Positions 1-6,897 of a stretch of DNA of 14,665 nucleotides are shown one piece after another (within the stretch, counting starts at the first letter, position 1; every line of letters begins with the position of its first letter). Both the position numbers and the translations under genes were made by a program. The stretch comes from Methylomarinum sp. Its GTDB lineage: Bacteria > Pseudomonadota > Gammaproteobacteria > Methylococcales > Methylomonadaceae. A model generated the notes under the pieces. It made no database searches, was not told the origin of the DNA, and saw nothing but the letters and a program-made list of their open reading frames with translations. The stretch is from assembly GCA_013139755.1 (NCBI GenBank), contig WTAG01000261.1, forward strand, positions 1 through 14,665. Direction: 5' to 3'.

Positions 1-16
1 TGATGAAATATTCAGC

Positions 17-364
17 ATGTCTATAGATAATGCACAACCAGATAACCATCGCATTGCTGTCCGTTACGTAAGAGATGATATTACAGCCGTACTCATTCAA
101 TCATACTTATTTAAACCATCAAAAAAACTACTGGTTAAATTACTTGATATTAGCAGTAAAGGTGCTTTAATAAACAGTAAATATAAATTTTCAGAGAAAA
201 AAAAAGTAACACTTGAATTAGTATTTAAAGACCAGAGAAAATTTATCATCAGCAGCCAAGTCATTCACCACAAAAACAATTGCTATGGCTTAAAATTCGA
301 TCATACTAATAATGATCTGGGTGATTATCTACTCATTTCACAAAATGACTTAACATTTAAATGA
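17..364 (+). CDS. PilZ domain protein (c-di-GMP binding), 5' end uncertain
   Basis: Single-domain PilZ protein of about 115 residues, a family that binds the second messenger cyclic-di-GMP and modulates motility, polysaccharide or pilus functions. Both halves of the binding signature are visible: an RxxxR box (R12 and R16, RIAVR) and a D-x-S-x-x-G box (residues 44-49, DISSKG), followed by beta strands expected of the barrel (VTLELVF, KFIISSQVIHH, CYGLKF). The chosen ATG has no clear Shine-Dalgarno sequence. The reading frame stays open upstream to the left edge (codons GAT GAA ATA TTC AGC before it), so the true start may lie outside the window. It sits just upstream of a small disordered protein and in the same chromosomal neighbourhood as a chemotaxis operon, which suits a motility role. 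The domain call is firm; the physiological target is unknown. Confidence 0.85.
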   Translation: MSIDNAQPDNHRIAVRYVRDDITAVLIQSYLFKPSKKLLVKLLDISSKGALINSKYKFSEKKKVTLELVFKDQRKFIISSQVIHHKNNCYGLKFDHTNNDLGDYLLISQNDLTFK

Positions 365-383
365 ACTTTGTAATACATCAGCA

Positions 384-402
384 ATCAAACTGTAAGTTTG
401 AT
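384..402 (+). other. Perfect 8-bp stem-loop between the PilZ gene and the next gene
   Basis: ATCAAACT and AGTTTGAT pair perfectly around a GTA loop, 20 bases after the PilZ stop codon. The downstream T-run (TTTT at 412-415) is 9 bases past the stem, so it is not a textbook intrinsic terminator. It could be a weak terminator, an mRNA 3'-end stabiliser or a small operator. The stem is A+T-rich, hence modest stability. Confidence 0.45.
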
Positions 403-428
403 AAAACAGCCTTTTATAAGGATTCGCC

Positions 429-752
429 ATGGAAATCAACAATCAACAACTTAATTCTCAACAATCTATTCCAGCAAATAGCGCGCAAAATCAAAAAATT
501 GCAAATGATGAAATAAACACAAAAGAGCAAGAAACACTCCAAAACTCAGACAAAACAGTTAATTTATCGAATGAGGCAGTTAAACTATCATCATCAACCA
601 ATAAAAGCAGCGCCTCTCAAATAACCAACGAAGAACAAGCAGAGCAGTCTGCCGCTCAATTTAAACAGGATACTATCAATTCTCCTGGCTTAGCTCAAAA
701 AGCACAAAGCAATGAATTAAGCGCTGATTTTGCAAGCAATTTAATTAACTAA
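429..752 (+). CDS. Small disordered Asn/Gln/Ser-rich protein, function unknown
   Basis: A 107-residue protein rich in Asn, Gln, Ser, Lys and Ala, with one Pro in the N-terminal half, no membrane segment, no signal peptide and no cysteine. It is probably intrinsically disordered. Translation is well supported: AAGGA at 418-422 lies six bases before the ATG. A D-K-T-V-N-L-S-N-E-A motif (about residues 41-50) resembles the V-x-L-S-x-x-A-x-x-L segment seen in FlgM anti-sigma factors and in many short flagellum-linked hypothetical proteins, and the C-terminal part (GLAQKAQ...FASNLIN) could form one or two short helices. This is only a resemblance: the conserved sigma-28-binding helices of FlgM are not clearly present. 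Lies 64 bases after the PilZ gene and 10 bases before the MOSC gene, so these may be co-transcribed. I do not assign a function. Confidence 0.7.
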   Translation: MEINNQQLNSQQSIPANSAQNQKIANDEINTKEQETLQNSDKTVNLSNEAVKLSSSTNKSSASQITNEEQAEQSAAQFKQDTINSPGLAQKAQSNELSADFASNLIN

Positions 753-762
753 GCTATAGCAC

Positions 763-1587
763 ATGCCCCAACCTGTTTTAAATGAAATCTATGTTTACCC
801 TGTTAAGTCACTTGCTGGAATAAAGGTTTCAAACTGGGTTGTTAATAAAAAGGGCCTGTTACACGATAGAAAATGGATGCTCATTGATAGTAACAACCAA
901 TTTCTAAGTCAGCGCCGCTTACCTAAAATGGTCTTAATTAAAACGCAATTAACTGAAGACCAGCTTATTCTCAGCACAGAATCATCAGGTAGCATCACAT
1001 TACCTTTATACCCAGATGATGGAACTACCATTGATACAACGATTTGGCATGATCAATGTGCCGCAAATACCACTAGCCCAGAAGTTGATCAATGGTTAAG
1101 TGATTTCTTAGACATTGATTGTAAACTGGTCTACCAAGCGGATGATGTCATTCGGCCTGTTGACCCTCATTACGCCTCAACAACTGATCAGGTCAGTTTT
1201 TCTGATGGCTTCCCCTTTTTAATTATCTCCGACGCATCACTTGACTCACTAAACCAAGCGATGAACCTACAATTGCCCATCGAAAGATTTCGCCCCAATT
1301 TAGTCATTTCCCAGTGTAAAAGTTACGCGGAAGATAGCTGGCGTGAGATCAGCATTAACAACATCAGCTTCAGACTACCCAAACCATGTTCCAGATGCTC
1401 AGTACCCACAATAGACACTAAAACAGCTCAAACCAACAAAGAACCATTAACAACGCTCAACCGTTTACGCAAATGGAATAATCAGGTTTATTTTGGACAA
1501 AATGCCTTACATGACAATACTGGTCGATTATCTATAGGTAACGCTGTAGAAATCACTCGCACTGGTTCTAATCAGCCCCCTTTATAA
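763..1587 (+). CDS. MOSC domain protein (YcbX/mARC-like molybdenum cofactor enzyme)
   Basis: A 274-residue protein with the two-part layout of the MOSC family: an N-terminal beta-barrel domain (about residues 4-120, with the signature YPVKSL at 12-17 and HDRKWML at 34-40) and the C-terminal MOSC core (about 140-265). The core has ERFRPNL at 174-180, PCSRC at 208-212 and KEPLTTL just after it. The PCSRC region carries the conserved cysteine that binds the molybdenum cofactor in mitochondrial amidoxime reducing component (mARC) and YcbX. Family members reduce N-hydroxylated compounds or other oxidised nitrogen and sulfur substrates. It lacks the C-terminal 2Fe-2S ferredoxin domain of E. coli YcbX (369 residues), so, like mARC, it would need a separate electron donor. 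The start follows the previous stop by 10 bases and has no strong ribosome-binding site, perhaps indicating re-initiation. The substrate cannot be told. Confidence 0.88.
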   Translation: MPQPVLNEIYVYPVKSLAGIKVSNWVVNKKGLLHDRKWMLIDSNNQFLSQRRLPKMVLIKTQLTEDQLILSTESSGSITLPLYPDDGTTIDTTIWHDQCAANTTSPEVDQWLSDFLDIDCKLVYQADDVIRPVDPHYASTTDQVSFSDGFPFLIISDASLDSLNQAMNLQLPIERFRPNLVISQCKSYAEDSWREISINNISFRLPKPCSRCSVPTIDTKTAQTNKEPLTTLNRLRKWNNQVYFGQNALHDNTGRLSIGNAVEITRTGSNQPPL

Positions 1588-1597
1588 ACACTGTTTT
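1581..1597 (+). repeat. Near-palindromic motif, copy 1 (TTTATAAACA-C-TGTTT)
   Basis: TTTATAAACACTGTTTT overlaps the stop codon of the MOSC gene. Its core AAACA-N-TGTTT is a perfect inverted repeat around one base. An identical sequence except for the centre base recurs at 1681, exactly 100 bases downstream. The symmetry and regular spacing look like a paired operator. Confidence 0.5.
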
Positions 1598-1660
1598 AAC
1601 ATTGCCTACACCCCTTAATTACAGTTAGAATACTGCTTTAAATTCTTATACTACAGATTG

Positions 1661-1688
1661 TTGCAATTACAATTTCAGTATTTATAAA
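1661..1688 (+). promoter_or_regulatory. Likely sigma-70 promoter of glnS
   Basis: TTGCAA at 1661-1666 (four of six matches to TTGACA) and TATAAA at 1683-1688 (five of six to TATAAT) are separated by 16 bases, placing transcription start near 1695, about 38 bases before the glnS ATG. The -10 box lies inside copy 2 of the near-palindromic motif, so a protein binding there would block RNA polymerase. The prediction is from consensus only. Confidence 0.45.
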
Positions 1689-1697
1689 CAGTGTTTA
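1681..1697 (+). repeat. Near-palindromic motif, copy 2 (TTTATAAACA-G-TGTTT)
   Basis: Second copy of the motif found at 1581, differing at the central base (G instead of C) so that the two AAACANTGTTT cores are exact reverse complements of each other. It overlaps the predicted -10 box and start point of the glnS promoter. Confidence 0.5.
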
Positions 1698-1732
1698 ATC
1701 CTGTTTTTTATTTGTACTACTCAACTAAATCA

Positions 1733-3388
1733 ATGAGCTCAACAGAAAACCAACCTTCATCCAATTTTATTCGCCACATTATTACTCAAGACTTAAGTAA
1801 TAATAAAAATGACGGAAAAGTCATCACACGTTTTCCACCAGAGCCTAATGGCTATCTACATATTGGACATGCTAAGTCTATTTGTCTAAATTTTGGTATG
1901 GCAACTGAGTACAACGGCAACTGTAATCTACGTTTTGATGATACAAATCCTGAAAAAGAAAGTGTAGAATTCATGGAGGCTATTGAAGGTGATGTTGAAT
2001 GGCTTGGGTTTAAATGGGCAGAAAAGCACCATGCTTCCGATTACTTTGAGCAACTTTACAACTACGCAGTTCAACTTATAAAAGGTGGCCATGCTTATGT
2101 TGACAGTTTAAATGCAGAACAAACACGCGAATACCGTGGCTCCCTTACCCAGCCAGGTAAAGAAAGTCCTGACAGAAGTCGTTCTATCGAAGATAACCTT
2201 GCCTTATTTGAAGGTATGCGCAATGGCGATTATGCAGATGGGCAATATATTTTACGCGCAAAAATTGATATGGCTTCGCCAAACATGAACATGCGTGACC
2301 CCGCTCTTTACCGCATTAGACGTATGCACCACCAACGCACAGCTCATGATTGGTGTTTGTACCCTATGTATGATTTTACCAATTGTCTTTCAGATGCAAT
2401 AGAAGGAATCACACACTCACTTTGCACATTAGAGTTTGAAGCTCATCGCCCTCTTTATGATTGGGTTTTAGAAAAGCTAGAAACACCTTGCCATCCTCAA
2501 CAAATAGAATTTGCCAGATTACAGCTTGAATATACCATCGTAAGTAAACGTAAACTTGCTCAGCTCGTTAATGAAAACCATGTTAAAGGCTGGGATGATC
2601 CACGCATGCCGACTATCGCAGGAATGCGCCGAGCTGGCTATACACCAGCATCGATTCGTGATTTTTGTGAGCGCATTGGTATTACCAAAAAAGATTCCTG
2701 GATCGAAATGGCAGTATTAGAAAACTGTATTCGTGAAGACTTAAACGAAAATGCACCCCGCGCCATGGCAGTACTAAAACCATTACGCGTTGTCATAGAG
2801 AATTACCCTGAAGATCAAGTTGAAACACTTGAGGTAAGTAACCACCCTCAAAAACCAGAACTGGGGCATAGAAACATCCCGTTCTCCAAAGTAATTCTTA
2901 TAGAGCAAGATGACTTTGCTGAAATACCTCCAGCAAAATACAAACGCCTTATTGAGGGTGGTGAAGTACGTCTACGCAGCTCTTACGTAATAAAATGCAA
3001 TGAAATCATCAAAGATGAAAATGGCAACATCACTGAGTTACGCTGTAGTTATGACCCAGAAACATTAGGAAAAAAACCTGAGGGACGAAAAGTAAAAGGA
3101 GTAATTCATTGGGTTTCTGAACAACATTCACTGCCTGCAGAAATACGCATATATGATCGTTTATTTCGTATAGCAAATCCAGAATCAGAAGAAAACTACC
3201 TTGATGCACTAAACCCAGATTCACTTGAAATTCTTTCAGACGTTAGAGTTGAAGCCAGTCTAGCAGAGGCTAAGCCAAGTGACCGATTCCAATTTGAACG
3301 CACAGGTTATTTCTGTGTTGATAGTGAAGACAGTTGTTCTGGGAATCTAGTCTTTAATAGAACCGTCACTTTGCGTGACACTTGGTAA
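1733..3388 (+). CDS. glnS: Glutaminyl-tRNA synthetase
   Basis: Class I aminoacyl-tRNA synthetase that charges tRNA-Gln with glutamine in the cytoplasm using ATP. The 551-residue protein matches E. coli GlnS (554 residues) along its whole length. It has [13 protein letters not shown] ending at residue 46 (HIGH ATP-binding motif), LRFDDTNP at 66-73, the acceptor-binding region ([16 protein letters not shown]), IVSKRKL at 269-275 (the KMSKS-loop equivalent) and the C-terminal anticodon-binding beta-barrels ending in [12 protein letters not shown] chose the ATG at 1733 because the protein then begins like E. coli GlnS (short polar leader, then NFIRHII). An in-frame GTG at 1691 would add 14 residues that the family lacks and would overlap the promoter. 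No strong Shine-Dalgarno sequence precedes this ATG. It stands alone between a possible promoter and a terminator-like hairpin. No frameshift or missing motif. Confidence 0.97.
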   Translation: MSSTENQPSSNFIRHIITQDLSNNKNDGKVITRFPPEPNGYLHIGHAKSICLNFGMATEYNGNCNLRFDDTNPEKESVEFMEAIEGDVEWLGFKWAEKHHASDYFEQLYNYAVQLIKGGHAYVDSLNAEQTREYRGSLTQPGKESPDRSRSIEDNLALFEGMRNGDYADGQYILRAKIDMASPNMNMRDPALYRIRRMHHQRTAHDWCLYPMYDFTNCLSDAIEGITHSLCTLEFEAHRPLYDWVLEKLETPCHPQQIEFARLQLEYTIVSKRKLAQLVNENHVKGWDDPRMPTIAGMRRAGYTPASIRDFCERIGITKKDSWIEMAVLENCIREDLNENAPRAMAVLKPLRVVIENYPEDQVETLEVSNHPQKPELGHRNIPFSKVILIEQDDFAEIPPAKYKRLIEGGEVRLRSSYVIKCNEIIKDENGNITELRCSYDPETLGKKPEGRKVKGVIHWVSEQHSLPAEIRIYDRLFRIANPESEENYLDALNPDSLEILSDVRVEASLAEAKPSDRFQFERTGYFCVDSEDSCSGNLVFNRTVTLRDTW

Positions 3389-3430
3389 CAGCGTATACCT
3401 CCTTCTCTTCCTCTACGCTGTTTATTAATA
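3387..3430 (+). terminator. Stem-loop at the 3' end of glnS, probable terminator
   Basis: AACAGCGTA (3387-3395) pairs perfectly with TACGCTGTT (3414-3422), a 9-bp stem starting within the glnS stop codon, followed by a T/A-rich stretch (TATTAATA). The loop is long (18 bases) and made almost only of pyrimidines; it includes ACCTCCTT at 3397-3404. The tail is not a pure T-run, so termination efficiency is uncertain. On the minus strand no T-run follows the stem, so it is unlikely to end the convergent chemotaxis operon. Confidence 0.55.
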
Positions 3431-3610
3431 GCGTTTAATAGAGAAGGCTGCGGAACGAATGCTAGCACGCTGGTAAGTAGTTGGGAAATGCATAATGGCC
3501 AAGGATGGCCTATAATTGAAAACTAAAAGAAGATGGGCTTCAGGATAACAACTTGGCATATCCTCCGCTATTGATGCGCCTCCTATCGTTAGCACACCCA
3601 AAGCCATCAC
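3425..3610 (-). other. Compositionally distinct intergenic segment with a doubtful short ORF
   Basis: Between the glnS hairpin and the last gene of the chemotaxis operon lies about 220 bases that look richer in G+C than both neighbours. It contains one uninterrupted minus-strand frame of 61 codons beginning GTG-ATG (or a 44-codon version from an internal ATG at 3559). The encoded peptide has no domain I recognise. Neither start has a properly spaced ribosome-binding site: GAGG is only two bases before the second codon, and GGAGG only two bases before the internal ATG. The frame follows the STAS gene stop by 35 bases in the same direction, so it could be an operon tail gene, but it could equally be a chance frame within a dispersed repeat or an untranslated RNA. 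Low confidence that it is coding. Confidence 0.2.
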
Positions 3611-3645
3611 CTCAGCTTAAAGTAGCACCGCTCTGTACGCGAACC

Positions 3646-3951
3646 TTAACTTAAGGTAAACAATTTATCAAAGTTTGCTATTTCCAAAATCTTTCTTACA
3701 TCAGGCTTTGCACTCTTAATAAGCACAGCACTCTTATTGTCACCGACCTTATCTCGCAAAACCAATAACATACCCAATGCAGAACTATCCACATAATCCG
3801 TGTTAGCCATATCCACAACAATAGTTTTTATTTCTTGAGTTGCTTGCTCTGTTGCCTTTCTAAAGTCTTGATGAACACCAAAATCAAAACGTCCAGAAAC
3901 TTTAATTACTAAAGTCTGTGTCCCTGTGTCTATATCTGTATTTATTGCCAT
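3646..3951 (-). CDS. Single-domain STAS protein (anti-sigma factor antagonist-like)
   Basis: A 101-residue stand-alone STAS domain, the fold of SpoIIAA. These proteins are switched by Ser phosphorylation and act through protein partners such as anti-sigma kinases. The phospho-acceptor segment is intact: VDSSALG, with D55 and S56 aligning with D57 and S58 of SpoIIAA. The remainder follows the expected strand-helix pattern (TLVIKVSGRFDF, KTIVVDMAN, SAVLIKS, then a final helix). The start is well supported by AGGA seven bases before the ATG. It follows the short receptor gene by 15 bases and is the last clear gene of the chemotaxis operon, so it may work with that receptor. No partner kinase (HATPase_c) or PP2C phosphatase for it is visible here. 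The fold is sure; the role is unknown. Confidence 0.9.
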   Translation of the reverse strand: MAINTDIDTGTQTLVIKVSGRFDFGVHQDFRKATEQATQEIKTIVVDMANTDYVDSSALGMLLVLRDKVGDNKSAVLIKSAKPDVRKILEIANFDKLFTLS

Positions 3952-3966
3952 TTTTAATTCCTATCA

Positions 3967-5154
3967 CTAAAATAATTCAATATCGCCTTCATCCATTGAT
4001 TCTTGAGACACCGCTTTGTTTTCTGTTATACCCCATTGCTGCCTCATCTCATTTAAACGGACAATTCCTTCTTCTAACTCATTTACCCATGTAGAGCCGC
4101 TACCCGTCTTAAATGCTCCCAGCCCAATTCCAAGTTCATCACTTACAGCCTGAAAGTGCTGAGTATTAAGCGATAAATAATCAACACGCTGCCGAGTCAT
4201 GTCTTCAAATTGCAATCCTCTCACTGCATGCCCAACGCTATCCTCGATTTGATCAGATATCCCTGACACTTCTGCTATCTTCAATGCAATTGAATCATTC
4301 ATCTTCGTTATAGCTTGCATCATAGTATTAATATTTGATTTTGAGCTAATAGCAACATTCATATCTTTGGATGCCATAGCCTCAATCATATCTTGCGCCA
4401 AGGTGATATTTTTCTTTGACGCATTTACAACAACTCTAATTTCTTCACTAAATTTATCAGAGTTTCTAGATAAATTTCGCACCTCATCAGCAACAACCGC
4501 AAAGCCTCTACCTGCTTCTCCGGCTCTCGCGGCCTCAATTGCTGCATTTAAAGCCAATAAATTAGTCTGATCAGCAATACCTTGAACATCAGTCAACAGT
4601 TTTTCAACCTTAGACATATGTTCACCGACATCATTAATCACCCCCACCATTTGCATACTTTGCTTACTAATCAATAAAATATGATCAACAAAGAATTTAA
4701 GCACATTATCTGTTTCTTCAGCAAATTTAGTAAAATTCAAACCTTCAGTATCTAAATTCCCACCAAGATCACTCATTAATGAATGAACAACAGCTGACTG
4801 CTCAGCTGTCAGGCTATGCAAGCCGTTAAAACTACCGCTCATTGTGTTTACAGCATCTGCAACAACAGTTTTTAATTGTAACAATTCTGTTTGAAAAAAC
4901 CGAATCTCTTGCTCCACACAATCATTTACACCTGAAATATATTTATCAATCGCAATCTGTAAATTGTCATCATCCAATGTTTCATTTTGTATTTCATGAT
5001 CTTTTTCCAGGCGATAATATACAAATACCCATACAAAAAACATTAAAGGCAAAAACACCCAGTAAAGTACTTTAATAGTAACAAAAACAGGTAGTACGAC
5101 TGCTACCAATAAAACCACAAAAGGTAGCCAAGTTTTCTTCAAACAGAATATCAT
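3967..5154 (-). CDS. Short membrane chemoreceptor with a CheZ-like motif
   Basis: A 395-residue methyl-accepting chemotaxis-type protein. Two hydrophobic segments (about residues 9-27 and 29-47) lie back to back, so it is membrane-anchored with no periplasmic sensor domain. The rest is coiled coil carrying the signalling hairpin tip ([20 protein letters not shown] followed by [14 protein letters not shown], about 196-229) that contacts CheA and CheW. No HAMP or PAS domain is seen. Beyond the hairpin, LQFEDMTRQ (residues 314-322) matches the catalytic motif of CheZ phosphatase (F-Q-D-L-T-G-Q; D143 and Q147 in E. coli correspond to D318 and Q322 here). The acidic C-terminal tail ends in GDIELF, sharing its last five residues with CheD. 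The start has AGGGA seven bases upstream, and the gene follows cheB by 10 bases. Receptor-family membership is firm; phosphatase activity is my inference. Confidence 0.9.
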   Translation of the reverse strand: MIFCLKKTWLPFVVLLVAVVLPVFVTIKVLYWVFLPLMFFVWVFVYYRLEKDHEIQNETLDDDNLQIAIDKYISGVNDCVEQEIRFFQTELLQLKTVVADAVNTMSGSFNGLHSLTAEQSAVVHSLMSDLGGNLDTEGLNFTKFAEETDNVLKFFVDHILLISKQSMQMVGVINDVGEHMSKVEKLLTDVQGIADQTNLLALNAAIEAARAGEAGRGFAVVADEVRNLSRNSDKFSEEIRVVVNASKKNITLAQDMIEAMASKDMNVAISSKSNINTMMQAITKMNDSIALKIAEVSGISDQIEDSVGHAVRGLQFEDMTRQRVDYLSLNTQHFQAVSDELGIGLGAFKTGSGSTWVNELEEGIVRLNEMRQQWGITENKAVSQESMDEGDIELF

Positions 5155-5164
5155 AAAACAATCC

Positions 5165-6250
5165 CTACCTTGCTAATGCCATAATCTGAGTAGCCACTTT
5201 ATCTAATGGAACAACATAATCTGCAGCACCTAGCTTAAAAGCCTCACCCGGCATACCCCAGACCACACTCGTTTCCTCATCCTGGATAATATTAATTGAC
5301 CCTGCATCTTTCATTTCTTTCATTGCCATTGCGCCATCTGCTCCCATCCCTGTCAACATGACACCAATGGCATTACTACCCACGTTTTGTGCGACTGACC
5401 GGAACATCACATCTACAGAAGGCTTATGTCGATTCACTGGTGGTCCATCATTTAATTTACATATATACCTAGCACCATCTCTGATAACTAATAAATGGCG
5501 ATCACCGGGGGAAATATAAATATTGCCAGGTAATATTTGTTGTCCATCTTTAGCAACACAAGCTGTCATGCCAGATGCCTCATTTACATGTTTGGTAAAT
5601 GACTCGCTAAATGCTGCAGGGAGATGCTGAGAAATAACAATCGCAGGCGTATCACGTGATAACCCCCGAATCACCACTTTAATAGCTTCAGTCCCCCCTG
5701 TAGAAGAACCTAAAGCAATAATCTTATCCGTTGTTTTAAATTGTTTTTTAGCTGGTCTCGCTGATATAACGGCGTCAGCTGAATGTTTCTCAACTACCAC
5801 AATAGGGGGAGGACTGTCTTTAGGCTTTACCTCTAAAGTCCGTACACGTGCCTTAGCAGCCATTTTAACTTTAGCAATAATATCTTCAGCATACTCATTA
5901 AGCGTATTTGATACATCAACTTTTGGTTTAGCTACAAAATCAACAGCACCTAATTCTAATGCTTCCAAAGTTACAGCTGCACCCTTCTCTGTCAATGTCG
6001 ATATCATCACCACTGGCATGGGTCTTAAACGCATTAAATTACGTAAAAAAGTAAGTCCATCCATCCTCGGCATTTCAATATCCAAGGTCAATACATCAGG
6101 GTTTAATTTTTTTATTTTTTCTCTAGCAGCAATAGGATCAATTGCTGTACCCACCACCTCAATATCATCAGATGAATTAAAAATTTGCGTTAACATTTGC
6201 CTGATCAAGGCCGAATCATCAACAATCAATAATCGTATTTTTTTTGTCAT
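5165..6250 (-). CDS. cheB: Chemotaxis protein-glutamate methylesterase/glutamine deamidase CheB
   Basis: Removes methyl groups from, and deamidates, receptor glutamyl residues; activated when phosphorylated by CheA. The 361-residue protein has an N-terminal receiver domain (about 5-125) with D11, D12, phospho-acceptor D57 (TLDIEMP) and K109, then a linker, then the esterase domain (about 172-358). The catalytic triad is present: S183 (GSSTGG), H209 (SQHLP) and D305 (GMGADG). Length and motif spacing are normal. The ATG starts 8 bases after the cheD stop codon with only a weak ribosome-binding site (TGGA), suggesting coupled translation. Its place after cheR and cheD completes the adaptation module of the operon. 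Confidence 0.97.
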   Translation of the reverse strand: MTKKIRLLIVDDSALIRQMLTQIFNSSDDIEVVGTAIDPIAAREKIKKLNPDVLTLDIEMPRMDGLTFLRNLMRLRPMPVVMISTLTEKGAAVTLEALELGAVDFVAKPKVDVSNTLNEYAEDIIAKVKMAAKARVRTLEVKPKDSPPPIVVVEKHSADAVISARPAKKQFKTTDKIIALGSSTGGTEAIKVVIRGLSRDTPAIVISQHLPAAFSESFTKHVNEASGMTACVAKDGQQILPGNIYISPGDRHLLVIRDGARYICKLNDGPPVNRHKPSVDVMFRSVAQNVGSNAIGVMLTGMGADGAMAMKEMKDAGSINIIQDEETSVVWGMPGEAFKLGAADYVVPLDKVATQIMALAR

Positions 6251-6258
6251 TCCATTCT

Positions 6259-6897
6259 CTAGAATAATTCAATATCACTTTCAACTGGTGTGTCTTTAAT
6301 TGAAGTACGGTACTGTCTTTCGCGTGAAGCAATGGTCTCATTATGCAGATCTTTAATTTTCTTCATCCGAACTTTGCCCGTTTTGGGGAAAAAATTCACT
6401 TTCCTAGGATAGATATCTCCAAGATCTTGAGAAGCAACTCGCAAAGCTTCTGTATCAATATACTCCAATACAAAATTAATATTGCGTAAACCAACATCAC
6501 CTAAAGTAGGAATAATCTTGCCACCACCAAACACTTTAACCTCAAGATTTTTACGCTTACCACCATTTGCTAATATGACATTAATCAAATGCTCCATAGC
6601 GTAATTACCATAGCGAGTTGCATTACCTACTACTGATTCTACGCCTTCATTTAATTTAAACTTACTGGTTTCCGGCAACATAAAGTGATTCATCCCGCCC
6701 ACACCGGTTTCTGTATCCCTAATGCAAGCAGATATACAAGAACCTAAAACAGTTGTAACCATTTCATCTGCAACCGTAACATAATATTCACCCGGAAGGA
6801 TTTTAGCGGCAACCACATTATGCTGCTTATCCCAATACCGATTTATATCCTCAAAACCTAAAATAGAGGGACTTGCAATTATAGTCTTTTCACTCAT
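6259..6897 (-). CDS. cheD: Chemoreceptor glutamine deamidase CheD
   Basis: Deamidates specific receptor glutamines to glutamates, preparing methylation sites. The Cys-His active site of the family is present: C54 in LGSC and H71 in GGMNHFMLP, 17 residues apart as in Thermotoga CheD (C27, H44), with T48 matching the third catalytic residue T21. GGGK at 124-127 and the LGxxN region (GLRNINF) are also conserved. At 212 residues it is longer than the 157-residue Thermotoga protein, with an N-terminal extension of about 30 residues and a C-terminal tail of about 30 that ends ESDIELF. The last five residues are identical to the end of the short receptor in this operon. The start overlaps the cheR stop (ATGA), so the two are translationally coupled. 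No cheC is visible nearby. Confidence 0.95.
   Translation of the reverse strand: MSEKTIIASPSILGFEDINRYWDKQHNVVAAKILPGEYYVTVADEMVTTVLGSCISACIRDTETGVGGMNHFMLPETSKFKLNEGVESVVGNATRYGNYAMEHLINVILANGGKRKNLEVKVFGGGKIIPTLGDVGLRNINFVLEYIDTEALRVASQDLGDIYPRKVNFFPKTGKVRMKKIKDLHNETIASRERQYRTSIKDTPVESDIELF

Noticed and set aside
1691..1732. Upstream in-frame GTG as the glnS start
   Set aside because: It would add 14 residues absent from known GlnS proteins and overlaps the predicted promoter and operator-like repeat; starting at the ATG at 1733 gives an N-terminus aligned with E. coli GlnS.
3030..3224. Minus-strand 64-codon frame inside glnS
   Set aside because: It lies wholly within conserved GlnS coding sequence, shows no domain or start signals and is a frame shadow.
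3555..3568. GG-N10-GC spacing typical of a sigma-54 promoter
   Set aside because: The -12 element reads CCGC rather than TTGC and no plus-strand gene follows, so the match is minimal and probably chance.
3425..3640. Integron attC site or mobile-element end
   Set aside because: No paired RYYYAAC/GTTRRRY core sites, no terminal inverted repeats and no target-site duplication could be found.
3643..3657. Perfect 15-base palindrome ACCTTAA-C-TTAAGGT at the stop codon of the last STAS gene
   Set aside because: With a one-base centre it can only form a very short A+T-rich stem, and it is not followed by a T-run, so it is not supported as a terminator; symmetry alone was not enough to call an operator.
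4367..4570. Plus-strand open frames inside the receptor, CheB, ParA, CheW, Aer-like receptor and CheA genes
   Set aside because: All are antisense to genes with complete family motifs, lack ribosome-binding sites and encode no recognisable domain.
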